Positions 43,744 to 52,306 are shown, numbered from the stretch's first letter. The stretch is DNA of 64,000 nt from Arthrobacter sp. 9V (GCF_902506065.1 NZ_LR732912.1:4762396-4826395), one strand, 5' to 3'. The notes: generated by a model not told the origin, from the letters alone. Made by a program: numbers and translations.

Positions 43744-45068
43744 GTAGCCAGTACCCGCCCTGCAGGAAAGACCGATGAATCGGCCGGATTCGGAAACCGA
43801 TCTGAGGAGGTCTTTAGGGGGTCCTCCTTCACCTGAGGAGTGCGGGTGGATCGGTAGCTCGCCATGGCGAGCACGAACCAGAAGAGATGAACGTCTATGG
43901 AATTCGCGCCAATGGAGCTGTAGCCGTTGATCGCAACCATGATCAAAGCTGCTGCTGCGACGCCGGGCCAGCTGTCCCTTTTCCTGATGTCGATCTGGCT
44001 TAAAAGGAGGCACACCATGAAGATGATGAACGCAATCACGGCGAGGATTCCGAACATGAGAGCCAGCATGAAGTAACCATTCTCAAGGCTGGAGCCCAAG
44101 GTGCCCACACCCTTGAGGTCCCGGCTACCCGGATAACCGCCAGCGAAAAACTCCGCGGTATGTTCCCAAAACTAGTCGAAAGCCGCCACCCTAAGCGCGG
44201 CGGAACCATTGTCATCTTCGAACTTCCGCAGGAGCTTCTCGCCGGCCACACCTTGAATGCTGACAACAAGGGCAACGAGTACAACGGCGGCGAAGAGAAT
44301 GCTTCGAAGGACTTTCCGCCCTCCGATGATCACCAGGAAAACGAACCCCACCACGGTGAGAACAAGACCCATGCGGCCATAGGCAAGCGGCACAGTGACG
44401 AGGAGTACTGCGGCCAATGCGAAGCGCAGCAGCATCGATCTGATCAGGGCAAGAAGCGGCATGACGGCTGCAAAAAAGACCCCGACTTGGATTCCGTGCC
44501 CGAAGGTTCCGATTGCGGCACCAAGTTCGGAAACCGTGCCAGACAGCCAGATCCTGGAGAAATCGCTTTCCCAAACTATGGGCTTACCAGTAGCCACTTG
44601 AAACTGCGATAGCACTGCTTCGGCGAGTGCCAGAAGCGTAAACGTCACCAGGAATACTCTTCCTGCCCCCGGTATGGAGCGGATTGAATATCGCATGAAC
44701 ACGAAGGCGTAATAAGGCGCCCAGACGATTCCGAACACGAACATCGCAGTGTCCAGCAGTCCAGCGCTGCCGGGGTTTCCGACGTCGGTCATCATGACTG
44801 CCGCGATGCCGCCGATGATTGCCTGGGGCCAAACACCTGCAGAACGGAGCGCACGTCCGAAGGTGCTTGGAGCGAATGCGAGCTGGACAACCATGAAGCA
44901 GAGAAACAGGTACGTGGATGGATGCAGCCCGGGCATGACTTCGTTTTGAACCACACCTGGGACCAGGATCCGCACCACGATGACAACAGCTAAAACTATG
45001 TGCATGCGACGTACGAAGACGACGTTGAGAACCAGGCAGAGTCCCAACCAGACGATCAGAGTGCTCAA
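43740..45068 (-). pseudogene. Wzy/O-antigen ligase-type polymerase interrupted by an in-frame TAG
   Basis: The frame from TTG 45068 gives about nine or ten helices and then LRVAAFD followed by TAG at 44172-44174. In the same frame it goes on as FWEHTAEFFAGGYPGSRDLK, GVGTLGSSLENGYFMLALMFG and further helices to 43740. Both parts together (about 442 codons) look like a normal polymerase of the O-antigen ligase family; GxG and the ENGY segment of the Wzy_C region lie after the stop. One base change (e.g. CAG or TAC/TAT to TAG) explains it. The TTG start overlaps the acetyltransferase stop and has GGAG upstream. Confidence 0.85.
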
Positions 45069-45631
45069 CGCGGCTCTCCGCCTGCCCTGCCCACCCGTGC
45101 CGACCACGTGGTGCCCGTCGATGCCAGCACGCGCGTTCCGTCCGGTACGTCCTTCACTACCAAAGCGCCGGCCCCTACCAGGCACGAAGCGCCGACGTTC
45201 ACGCCGCGCAGCACTATTGCCCGGGCACCTATCCAGCTACCGTCACCAACCACAATCGGAGCGTTATCGAACTCGAAGGTAGGGGAGTCGTATGAATGGC
45301 TGCCGGTACAAATGAACGCTCCTTGGGAGATGCAGCAATCGGAACCTATGGTGACCGGCTCAAGGTTGAGGACCCAGGCGTCGACGCCGATCCACACGTT
45401 GTTACCCAGCGTCAGCTTCCAAGGCCAATGGATTTTGACACCGTGCCGGATCTTCACTCCCCGTCCAATGGAAGCGCCAAAGGCCCTAAGTATGCGCACA
45501 CGTAACGACGACGGACACCACCACGAACTGAAGACCAGATTTTGAACGGAAAACCAGGCCGCTTGCCAAAGTAGTCCACGGCCCTTGTGGTAGCCGGCGC
45601 CGGTGAACCCGGCCAGATCCAAGCGGCTCAT
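45065..45631 (-). CDS. WcaF-type putative colanic-acid-like O-acetyltransferase (left-handed beta helix)
   Basis: A 188-residue acyltransferase with hexapeptide repeats. It has LDLAGFTGAGYHKGRGLLWQ as in WcaF proteins, then IGRGVKIRHGVKIHWPWKLTLGNNVWIG, ISQGAFICTGSHSYDSPTF with the catalytic His, and GSWIGARAIVLRGVNVG. It would acetylate a sugar of the repeat. The ATG at 45631 overlaps the stop of a 33-codon leader ORF (ATGA). It is the first major gene of the leftward operon. Confidence 0.9.
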   Translation of the reverse strand: MSRLDLAGFTGAGYHKGRGLLWQAAWFSVQNLVFSSWWCPSSLRVRILRAFGASIGRGVKIRHGVKIHWPWKLTLGNNVWIGVDAWVLNLEPVTIGSDCCISQGAFICTGSHSYDSPTFEFDNAPIVVGDGSWIGARAIVLRGVNVGASCLVGAGALVVKDVPDGTRVLASTGTTWSARVGRAGGEPR

Positions 45632-45729
45632 CCTCGGTGGTGTTCCAGGGCATGGGCGTGGCCCGCGGTTGTTGCTGAGCATGCCAACGCCCTTGTCATG
45701 GTGTCCATGTGTCCTCGGCCTTCTGTCAT
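45628..45729 (-). CDS. Short leader ORF coupled to the acetyltransferase
   Basis: A 33-residue ORF, starting MTEGRGHMDTMTRALACSA and ending HALEHHRG. Its TGA overlaps the ATG of the acetyltransferase. The same peptide start is found in inverted orientation at 46273 before the rightward operon, with codon-wise substitutions and no indels. It is His-rich at the end. It could be a translated leader that controls the operon, or a small peptide product. An internal ATG at 45708 starts the part shared with the other copy. Confidence 0.55.
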   Translation of the reverse strand: MTEGRGHMDTMTRALACSATTAGHAHALEHHRG

Positions 45730-45800
45730 TCGGGTACTCCCCGATTGTTGTTGCGGTGCGCGCCCCCTTAGAGCGGTACGGCCTCACTTTCTCAGTGGTG
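45641..45800 (-). repeat. Leader repeat, left copy (inverted with 46181-46340)
   Basis: About 160 nt, read on the minus strand, match 46181-46340 on the plus strand at roughly 75-80% by eye. Shared blocks in order are ACTGAGAAA, CCGCTCTA-GGGGG, GCAAC-ACAATCG, CGAATGACAGAAGGC, GAGGACA, ATGGACACCA, CATG-TCAGCA and CCCATGCCCTGGAACA. In this copy a CTCAC/GTGAG hairpin encloses the ACTGAGAAA block. Confidence 0.85.
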
Positions 45801-46180
45801 AGACCATCCGCCGGGTCACCTTTAGGGACAGCCGGAGGCGGGATTCTGTGCCTCAACCACGAGGTTGCATCGCCGCTGCCCTCCCGAACCTCCGTGGAGG
45901 TGGAGGGGTATTGCGTATAGAAGCACAGGTCACCTGCGTGTCAGGGAACGGCCCTTGACGGGCGGCGCCTGGCGAGGCGCCGAGGTTGCGTCCACCCAGC
46001 CTCGGCTTTGACGACCACCAGAGCGGCATGGGTTGCCTCGATCGCGAGCAGTCTTCTTCCACTACACGCAGATGTCTTCGGCGGCCATACCTAATGCGGG
46101 GCGGATCTCCACGGAGAAAAGCGAAGGTGCGGGAAGTTCTGCTGGCGCTCTGCCGTCTACCGGAAGGAACCGCGGCCGGT
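45801..46180. other. Central divergent promoter region of the polysaccharide locus
   Basis: This holds the outer parts of both leaders and presumably both promoters. Seen: hairpin GGCGCC-TGGCGA-GGCGCC at 45964-45981, a CTCCACGGAG hairpin in each arm (around 45891-45900 on minus, 46107-46116 on plus), CTATACGCA/CTACACGCA in each arm, and two TTGACG hexamers (45955, 46008) without clear -10 partners. No gene is supported. Confidence 0.5.
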
Positions 46181-46340
46181 TTCCACTGAGAAACCGGCGC
46201 CCCGCCGCTCTAGGGGGTGTCAGCCCGCAACCACAATCGAGTGGTAAACGAATGACAGAAGGCTGAGGACAAATGGACACCACGACGAGGGCGCCTGCAT
46301 GTTCAGCATCAATGACGGGCAACACCCATGCCCTGGAACA
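46181..46340 (+). repeat. Leader repeat, right copy
   Basis: Inverted partner of 45641-45800 (see its shared blocks). In this copy the ACTGAGAAA block lies inside a CCGGTTTC/GAAACCGG hairpin that starts at 46176. The stem sequences differ from the left copy while pairing is kept, which suggests a conserved RNA structure. Confidence 0.85.
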
Positions 46341-46518
46341 TCAATCGGTGGCTGCAACCCTGGCTATTCATACTGAACGGGAAATCCTGACTGAACCCTC
46401 TTCAGGGATGAAGGGCAAGGGGCGGCGGATTGCATTGATTGCGGGCATCGTCATGGGGCATGCAGTGACCCTGTTTGGGCCGCAGCTGCTTGGCCGCTGG
46501 CCGCTGGCACCCCTGTGA
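46273..46518 (+). CDS. Short leader ORF upstream of the rightward polysaccharide operon
   Basis: An 81-residue ORF. Its first 25 residues (MDTTTRAPACSASMTGNTHA and on to LEHQS) correspond to the left leader ORF; the rest is unique and has a hydrophobic segment (RRIALIAGIVMGHAVTLFG). GAGGA at 46265-46269 is a fair ribosome site. A preceding mini-ORF at 46252-46266 reads MTEG and stop, where the left copy reads through. It ends 67 nt before the glycosyltransferase. Coding status is uncertain. Confidence 0.45.
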   Translation: MDTTTRAPACSASMTGNTHALEHQSVAATLAIHTEREILTEPSSGMKGKGRRIALIAGIVMGHAVTLFGPQLLGRWPLAPL

Positions 46519-46585
46519 CGTACAAAACTGCTCCGCACCGGACAAAGGCCCGTGCCATCGGATTTCATTTGAACGGTAAGAGTTG

Positions 46586-47812
46586 GTGAAAGCGCTGATC
46601 GTGGGGCTGAACTATGCCCCGGAACCAAGCGGCAACGCTCCGTACACCACCAAACTGTCCCAAGGGCTGGCGCGGCGCGGGGTTTCGGTCAAAGTTCTGA
46701 CCGGCTACCCCCACTATCCCGAATGGAAGATCAGGGACGGCTACACCGGCCTCTCCATGGACGAGAACCTTTCGGGCGTGCCCGTCACTCGACTAAGGTC
46801 AAGCGTCCCGAAACGCCCCAACGGACTGGGCCGTCTACTCATGGAGATAACCTTCGGAGTCCGCACAATGCTTGCGCGCTGGGACCGCCCCGACGTGGTT
46901 TTGGTAGTGAGTCCCGCCCTGTTCTCCGCAGCATTCGCCATTCTTCGGGCTCGCCTTTTCCGTATTCCCGTTGGCATCTGGGTCCAGGATCTCTACAGCA
47001 AGGGCATCGAGGAAACGGGCAATGCGCGTTCCCCGTTGGCTTCGCTCATGAAGCGACTTGAATCCGCGATCCTTAACGCCGCGGACGGAGTAAACGTGAT
47101 TCACGAACGATTTCGCGAGCACGTGATCAATGACCTGGGGGTTCCCGCGCACCGTGTCCGGGTGATTCGAAACTGGACTCACGTTCAACACCATCATTCC
47201 TTTGACAGATCGGCCGCCCGCAAACGACTCGGTTGGGCGGCAACGGATTTCGTGGCACTCCATGCGGGCAATATGGGGGTCAAACAGGGGTTGGAGAACG
47301 TCATTGATACCGCCCGCCTGGCAGGGCACAGCGGAAGTGACGTTCGTTTTGTCTTGCTGGGCAACGGCAATCAGCGGCGCTCCCTCGAATCCAAGGCTGT
47401 GGGCATCGACAGGCTGCAATTTCTGGAGCCGCTTCCTGACCGTGACTATTCCGAGGCCCTCCGATCGGCCGATGTCCTGCTCGTCAACGAGCGTCCGGGA
47501 GTCAAAGAGATGTCTGTGCCGAGCAAGCTGACAAGTTACTTCGTGACGGGTCTTCCGATCATTGCCGCCACCGAGGCAGGCAGCGCAACGGCACACGAAT
47601 TATCGGCTGCAGGGGCCGGCATACGGGCTGAGTCCGGATCACCGGGGGACCTGGTGGCCGCCATCGAACGTTTGCGCAAGGATCCTGACTCCGCCAAGGA
47701 CTTCGGAGCTGCGGGGCGGCAGTACAGCGACAGGGTCCTTACCGAAGATGTGGCTGTAGACAGCTACGTCCGGTGGTTGAGCGATCTGGCATCGCGAAAA
47801 CGCCAGCGCTGA
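46586..47812 (+). CDS. WcaI-like glycosyltransferase family 4
   Basis: A 408-residue GT-B enzyme. KALIVGLNYAPEPSGNAPYTTKLSQGLARRGVSV, YPHYPEWKI and GIWVQDLYSKGIEETG are typical of WcaI (colanic acid fucosyl-type) enzymes. The C-terminal half has HAGNMGVKQGLENVIDTA and PSKLTSYFVTGLPIIAATEAGS. The GTG at 46586 (or TTG 46583) is used; the ribosome site is weak, so translation may depend on the leader. With gmd and fcl downstream, a GDP-fucose donor is plausible. Confidence 0.87.
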   Translation: MKALIVGLNYAPEPSGNAPYTTKLSQGLARRGVSVKVLTGYPHYPEWKIRDGYTGLSMDENLSGVPVTRLRSSVPKRPNGLGRLLMEITFGVRTMLARWDRPDVVLVVSPALFSAAFAILRARLFRIPVGIWVQDLYSKGIEETGNARSPLASLMKRLESAILNAADGVNVIHERFREHVINDLGVPAHRVRVIRNWTHVQHHHSFDRSAARKRLGWAATDFVALHAGNMGVKQGLENVIDTARLAGHSGSDVRFVLLGNGNQRRSLESKAVGIDRLQFLEPLPDRDYSEALRSADVLLVNERPGVKEMSVPSKLTSYFVTGLPIIAATEAGSATAHELSAAGAGIRAESGSPGDLVAAIERLRKDPDSAKDFGAAGRQYSDRVLTEDVAVDSYVRWLSDLASRKRQR

Positions 47813-47857
47813 TACGGGATTTGCCACATTTATCTGTACGACGAGAAGGAAAAAACT

Positions 47858-48895
47858 TTGGCCAAGAAAGCGTTAATCACAGGAATCACGGGGCAGGACG
47901 GCTCGTACCTTGCCGAACTCCTGCTCTCCAAAGGCTATGAGGTGCACGGATTGATCCGCCGCTCTTCCTCCTTTAACACCTCCCGCATCGACCACCTCTA
48001 CGTGGACCCGCACAACAGCGAAGCACGCCTTTTCCTCCACTACGGTGACCTCTCCGACGGGGCCCGGCTGGTGACGCTGCTGGCTGATATCCGTCCCGAC
48101 GAGGTCTATAACCTTGGGGCCCAGTCCCATGTCAGGGTCTCCTTTGACGAGCCCGAACACACGGGCAACACCACTGGAATTGGTACAACCCGGCTTCTGG
48201 AAGCTGTACGCATGGCCGGAATCGAAACCCGGTTCTACCAGGCGTCCTCCTCCGAGATGTTTGGCGCCACCCCGCCGCCGCAGGACGAGGCCACTCCTTT
48301 CTATCCCCGTTCCCCCTACGGCGCGGCCAAGGTCTACAGCTACTGGATGACCAAGAACTACCGGGAGGCCTACGGCATGTTCGCCGTTAACGGCATCCTT
48401 TTCAATCACGAATCACCCCGCCGAGGCGAGACGTTTGTGACCCGAAAAATCACCCGTGCTGTGGCCGCCATCAAAGCAGGAAAACAGTCCGAGCTGTACA
48501 TGGGCAACCTGGAGGCTGTTCGCGACTGGGGTTATGCCGCGGAATACGTAGAAGGCATGTGGCGCATGCTTCAGGTGGATGAGCCTGACGACTACGTTCT
48601 GGCGACAAACGTGGGCTATACCGTCAAGGACTTTCTTGAAAATGCCTTCGAGCACGCCGGCTTGAACTGGGAAAACTACGTCCGCTTTGATGAGCGCTAC
48701 CTTCGCCCCACAGAAGTTGAAGCCCTCATTGGCGACTACTCCAAGGCCAAGGAAAAGCTGGACTGGGAACCGACAGTCAGAACACCTGAACTGGCTCGCC
48801 TCATGGTGGACGCCGACATAGAGGCATTGCAGCACGGTGGAAACCCGTGGATCGATGCCGTTGACCTGGAGACCTGGAAGGCTCTGGCCAGATGA
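47858..48895 (+). CDS. gmd: GDP-mannose 4,6-dehydratase
   Basis: A 345-residue extended SDR. It has GITGQDGSYLAELLLSKGYEVHGLIRRSSSFNTSRIDHLY, then SSSEMFG (active-site Ser/Glu), SPYGAAKVYSYW (Tyr-x3-Lys) and NHESPRRGETFVTRKITRA. It makes GDP-4-keto-6-deoxymannose, the first step to GDP-L-fucose. TTG start with GAGAAGGA upstream. Its end overlaps the start of fcl by 4 nt. Confidence 0.96.
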   Translation: MAKKALITGITGQDGSYLAELLLSKGYEVHGLIRRSSSFNTSRIDHLYVDPHNSEARLFLHYGDLSDGARLVTLLADIRPDEVYNLGAQSHVRVSFDEPEHTGNTTGIGTTRLLEAVRMAGIETRFYQASSSEMFGATPPPQDEATPFYPRSPYGAAKVYSYWMTKNYREAYGMFAVNGILFNHESPRRGETFVTRKITRAVAAIKAGKQSELYMGNLEAVRDWGYAAEYVEGMWRMLQVDEPDDYVLATNVGYTVKDFLENAFEHAGLNWENYVRFDERYLRPTEVEALIGDYSKAKEKLDWEPTVRTPELARLMVDADIEALQHGGNPWIDAVDLETWKALAR

Positions 48896-49857
48896 CAGAC
48901 TTCACTCCCGGGAAGCTTGACCGATCCTCCCCCTTCTATGTCGCAGGGCACGGGGGTTTGGTGGGATCTGCCCTTTGGCGGAAACTCTCGACGGAGGGGT
49001 TCACGAACACTATAGGCCGAACGTCAAAGGAGCTGGACCTCAAGGATCGTGCCGCTGTTTTCGCGTTCTTCGAAAAGGAGAGGCCCCGTTATGTGGCGCT
49101 CGCCGCCGCCAAGGTTGGCGGCATTCTGGCGAACAAGACCTACCCCGTTGATTTCCTCAGCGAAAACATCCGAATTCAGGTAAATGTTATGGATGCAGCC
49201 TTGGAATACGGGGTGGAACGGCTGCTGTTCCTGGGGTCATCCTGCATCTACCCCAAGCTGGCACCCCAGCCCCTCAAGGAGGAGTACCTTCTGACGGGTC
49301 CGTTGGAGGAGACCAACGACGCTTATGCCATAGCCAAAATCTCGGGAATCATGCAGGTCCAGGCTGTTCGACAGCAGTACGGTTTACCGTGGATTTCAGC
49401 TATGCCCACCAATCTGTACGGCCCCGGAGACAATTTCTCTGCCCAGGGTTCCTATGTTTTGCCGGCCCTGATCCGCCGCTTGGACGAGGCCCGGGTTCGG
49501 GAAGATGAGTCGGTAACCAACTGGGGAACAGGCGCACCCCGTCGTGAGTTTCTTCACGTGGATGATTTGGCTGATGCCTGCTTGCACCTGCTGGAAAACT
49601 ACGACGGTCCGCAACACGTCAATGTTGGCGTAGGGGCGGATATGACCATCAAAGAACTCGCAGGCTTGGTCGCAGCCACGGTCGGCTATCAGGGGGCAAT
49701 TGAGTGGGACTCAACCAAACCCGATGGCACTCCCCGCAAGCTGATGGACGTGGGAAAGTTGGAGTCGCTCGGATGGACCGCCCGCATCCCCTTGAAGGAC
49801 GGGATCGAGTCCACCTACGCCTGGTTCAAGGCGAACCGAAACGGCCTCAGGGACTAG
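48892..49857 (+). CDS. fcl: GDP-L-fucose synthase
   Basis: A 321-residue SDR that epimerises and reduces GDP-4-keto-6-deoxymannose to GDP-L-fucose. Motifs are AGHGGLVGSALWRKL, AAAKVGGILANKTYPVDFL, GSSCIYPK (Ser, Cys), and NDAYAIAKISG (Tyr-x3-Lys). It has an ATG overlap with gmd (ATGA). With ugd this indicates a polymer containing fucose and glucuronic acid. Confidence 0.95.
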   Translation: MTDFTPGKLDRSSPFYVAGHGGLVGSALWRKLSTEGFTNTIGRTSKELDLKDRAAVFAFFEKERPRYVALAAAKVGGILANKTYPVDFLSENIRIQVNVMDAALEYGVERLLFLGSSCIYPKLAPQPLKEEYLLTGPLEETNDAYAIAKISGIMQVQAVRQQYGLPWISAMPTNLYGPGDNFSAQGSYVLPALIRRLDEARVREDESVTNWGTGAPRREFLHVDDLADACLHLLENYDGPQHVNVGVGADMTIKELAGLVAATVGYQGAIEWDSTKPDGTPRKLMDVGKLESLGWTARIPLKDGIESTYAWFKANRNGLRD

Positions 49858-49860
49858 CTT

Positions 49861-50811
49861 GTGGCGCCGCTTCAACATCTGCTGGCGGTCATGAGACCGT
49901 CGGCCCCGGCAATACCGCCGGGCGAAGTTCTCAGGATCAATGAGTCGATCGTGCTCTCTGCTGCGTTGATTTCCCATGTCGCGGCGGACTGCAACATCCG
50001 GGTTCTGCTCATCAAGGGGCCAGCGGCCACCTTGGTAGGTGCCCGCCCCGTAAGACCATCCCTGGACATCGACGTCCTCCTCCAGCGCTCGGACTTGAAG
50101 GCTCTGCTGGCTGCCCTTGAACAGCGGGGGTGGGCGGCCAGGATCCCGGAGGTCTCTGAGGCGTTCCCTGAGCACTCCACCACCCTCATCAATCCGGGCT
50201 GGCCCTCGGATATTGACGTTCACTGGCGGTTCCCGGGGTTTTACGAGAAGGAGTCCGTGGTTTTCGAACGTCTATGGACTGCCAGGGAAAGCGTCGAGCT
50301 CGGCGGTCGTCCGGTGTGGACGTTGTCGCACAACGACGCCCTGCTGGTCACCCTCCTGCATGCATTGCGAAGTCCAGCCAAGGGTGTCCTCCACGACGAC
50401 GTTACATTCTGTCTAAACAAAATAAGGTCATCCCCGCAAGTGCACTATGACCGGGCCTTGGAGCTGGGGGCGATTGGTCCTCTGGGGCCGTTTTTTGCGT
50501 CGTTGCCGGAAACACGGGCCTTTGATCTTGGTGAGCCGCCCTTTGATTGGGTTCTACGGACCACCGCGCAAAGGTCTGCAACGCTCCGCCTCTTCCACCT
50601 CATGGAGATCCCTTGGTCCAGGAAGCCCGCGGCGCTGTGGCAAGCGCTGGTTCCCTCCCGTGAGTCGATCAGCTGGCATGACCTGGAACTACGCGACATG
50701 AAGCGCTGGCGACAGACTTCTTTCCGATTCCGCCGACTATGGCGGAGTTTGACCGAAGGCGTCCAAACCGTGAAGGAAGTACGCGAAATCCGTGCGCGCC
50801 TGCAGAAATAG
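49861..50811 (+). CDS. Nucleotidyltransferase family protein (NTP_transf_5)
   Basis: A 316-residue protein with the minimal nucleotidyltransferase core VLLIKGPAATLVGA, then RPSLDIDVLLQRSDLKALLAAL (DxD metal site at about 63-65), and DIDVHWRFPGF with HNDALLVTLLHALRS as in the NTP_transf_5 (PF14907-type) family. The target is unknown. The family often sits with PqqD, HprK-like kinases and lasso-peptide or polysaccharide genes, all but the lasso enzymes being present here. GTG start, 3 nt after fcl. Confidence 0.8.
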   Translation: MAPLQHLLAVMRPSAPAIPPGEVLRINESIVLSAALISHVAADCNIRVLLIKGPAATLVGARPVRPSLDIDVLLQRSDLKALLAALEQRGWAARIPEVSEAFPEHSTTLINPGWPSDIDVHWRFPGFYEKESVVFERLWTARESVELGGRPVWTLSHNDALLVTLLHALRSPAKGVLHDDVTFCLNKIRSSPQVHYDRALELGAIGPLGPFFASLPETRAFDLGEPPFDWVLRTTAQRSATLRLFHLMEIPWSRKPAALWQALVPSRESISWHDLELRDMKRWRQTSFRFRRLWRSLTEGVQTVKEVREIRARLQK

Positions 50812-50880
50812 ACGGACCCCGCCGCCCCTTGCGGCCCCCATAGTTTCGATCATCCTTGTCACTCCGAAAAGCGAGAACTC

Positions 50881-52260
50881 ATGCGTATCACCGTCATAGG
50901 CACCGGCTATCTAGGTGCTACCCACGCCGCCTGTATGGCCGAACTCGGCTTTGAAGTGCTTGGACTCGATATAGACCCCACGAGGGTAGCGTCCCTTTCC
51001 GAGGGACTATTGCCGTTCCACGAGCCCGACCTGCCGGCTCTTCTTCAAAAGCATGTGAAGAGTGGACGCCTTCGCTTCACCACGTCCTACCAGGAAGCGG
51101 GAGCCTGGGGGGACGTGCACTTCATTGGCGTGGGAACCCCACAGCGTGCCGGAGAAGGTGCCGCCGACATGTCATACGTTGATTCGGCCACCATTTCCCT
51201 TGCAAGGAACATCACCAAGGACGCTCTCATTGTGGGAAAGTCGACCGTTCCAGTGGGAACCACGAGGCGGTTGAAAAACCTGGTTCGTGACAACAAGCGC
51301 CCCGGCGTCAAAGTGAACGTTGCCTGGAACCCGGAATTCCTCAGAGAAGGCTTCGCCGTAGTGGACACCCTGACACCTGACCGGCTGGTCATTGGCGTCG
51401 ATTCCCCTGAGGACGAGGCAGTCCTGCGAAAGGTCTATGCGACAGCCCTTGCAGGTGGCGTGCCCCTGATCAGCACCGATTTTGAAACCGCCGAACTGGT
51501 CAAGGTGGCTGCCAACGCTTTCCTTGCCACAAAAATATCCTTCATCAATGCCTTCTCCGAGGTAACGGAAGTCATCGGTGGGGATATCACCACACTGGCC
51601 GATGCCATCGGCCTCGATGCGCGAATCGGGCGTCGCTTCCTGAACGCAGGAATTGGGTTCGGTGGTGGGTGCCTGCCCAAGGACATACGTGCGCTTCAGG
51701 CACGCGCAGCAGAGCTCGGTGTGGATCACAGCATGCGATTCCTCGACGAGATGGACGGGATCAACTTGAGGCGCCGGGAGCGCACTGTTGATCTGGCCCG
51801 TGAGATGCTTGGTTCGCTTTCGCAAAGCAGGATCGCCATCCTGGGCGTTGCGTTCAAGCCCAACAGCGACGATGTCCGTGACTCACCGGCCCTGGACATC
51901 GCCAACAGGCTGTTTGACGAAGGCGCGGAGGTGTCGATCTTTGACCCGGCAGGCAACCTCAACGCCTCCCGGCGGTCGCCCCAACATCACTACGTATCCT
52001 CCACAGAGGATGCGGTAAGGGAAGCGGACCTTATTCTTCTTCTCACCGAGTGGGACGAGTTCAAAGCCCTGACCCCAGAAGGACTTTCCGTGCAGACGGG
52101 AACCCGGAAAATAATTGACGGGCGCAACATTCTGCGCCCCCAAGTATGGGCAGACTCGGGATGGTCCGTTGGTTCGCTCGGCCGGCGCTATGTAGCGGAT
52201 CAAGCGATTGAGGGGACTCCCAGTGAGCAACTGCAGATGAGTTCCAGCCCTGCCCCTTAA
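50881..52260 (+). CDS. ugd: UDP-glucose 6-dehydrogenase
   Basis: A 459-residue UDP-sugar dehydrogenase. The NAD domain starts MRITVIGTGYLGATHAACMAELG. VGKSTVPVGTTRRL, WNPEFLREGFAV, and the catalytic Cys in GIGFGGGCLPKDIRAL (about 262) are present, followed by GVAFKPNSDDVRDSPALDIA. It oxidises UDP-glucose to UDP-glucuronate for the polymer. The ATG has GCGAGAAC upstream. It is the last gene of the rightward operon. Confidence 0.96.
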   Translation: MRITVIGTGYLGATHAACMAELGFEVLGLDIDPTRVASLSEGLLPFHEPDLPALLQKHVKSGRLRFTTSYQEAGAWGDVHFIGVGTPQRAGEGAADMSYVDSATISLARNITKDALIVGKSTVPVGTTRRLKNLVRDNKRPGVKVNVAWNPEFLREGFAVVDTLTPDRLVIGVDSPEDEAVLRKVYATALAGGVPLISTDFETAELVKVAANAFLATKISFINAFSEVTEVIGGDITTLADAIGLDARIGRRFLNAGIGFGGGCLPKDIRALQARAAELGVDHSMRFLDEMDGINLRRRERTVDLAREMLGSLSQSRIAILGVAFKPNSDDVRDSPALDIANRLFDEGAEVSIFDPAGNLNASRRSPQHHYVSSTEDAVREADLILLLTEWDEFKALTPEGLSVQTGTRKIIDGRNILRPQVWADSGWSVGSLGRRYVADQAIEGTPSEQLQMSSSPAP

Positions 52261-52306
52261 GGGAACTGCGCCTCTTAGGGGAACTGCGCCCCTTAGGGGG
52301 ACTGGA
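52254..52306. repeat. Three tandem 17-18 nt repeats at a convergent gene end
   Basis: CCCTTAAGGGAACTGCG, CCTCTTAGGGGAACTGCG and CCCCTTAGGGGGACTGGA lie head to tail (52254-52306) over the stop codons of ugd and the LuxR gene. Each has a CCCCTTAGGGG-type short dyad. They might act as a terminator or simply be slippage products. Confidence 0.6.

Noticed and set aside
44036..44284. Separate 82-codon minus-strand gene within the polymerase
   Set aside because: It is an out-of-frame shadow across the TAG; the real frame continues after the stop with polymerase-like helices.
45641..46340. Terminal inverted repeats of an insertion sequence
   Set aside because: The arms are imperfect and about 160 nt long, the 380 nt between them hold no transposase, and each arm sits in the same place relative to an operon start. 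A duplicated leader explains this better.
30506..50811. Lasso peptide biosynthetic cluster
   Set aside because: PqqD, HprK-like and NTP_transf_5 domains are present, but there is no asparagine-synthetase-like cyclase, no transglutaminase-like leader protease and no clear precursor with a conserved Thr at -2.
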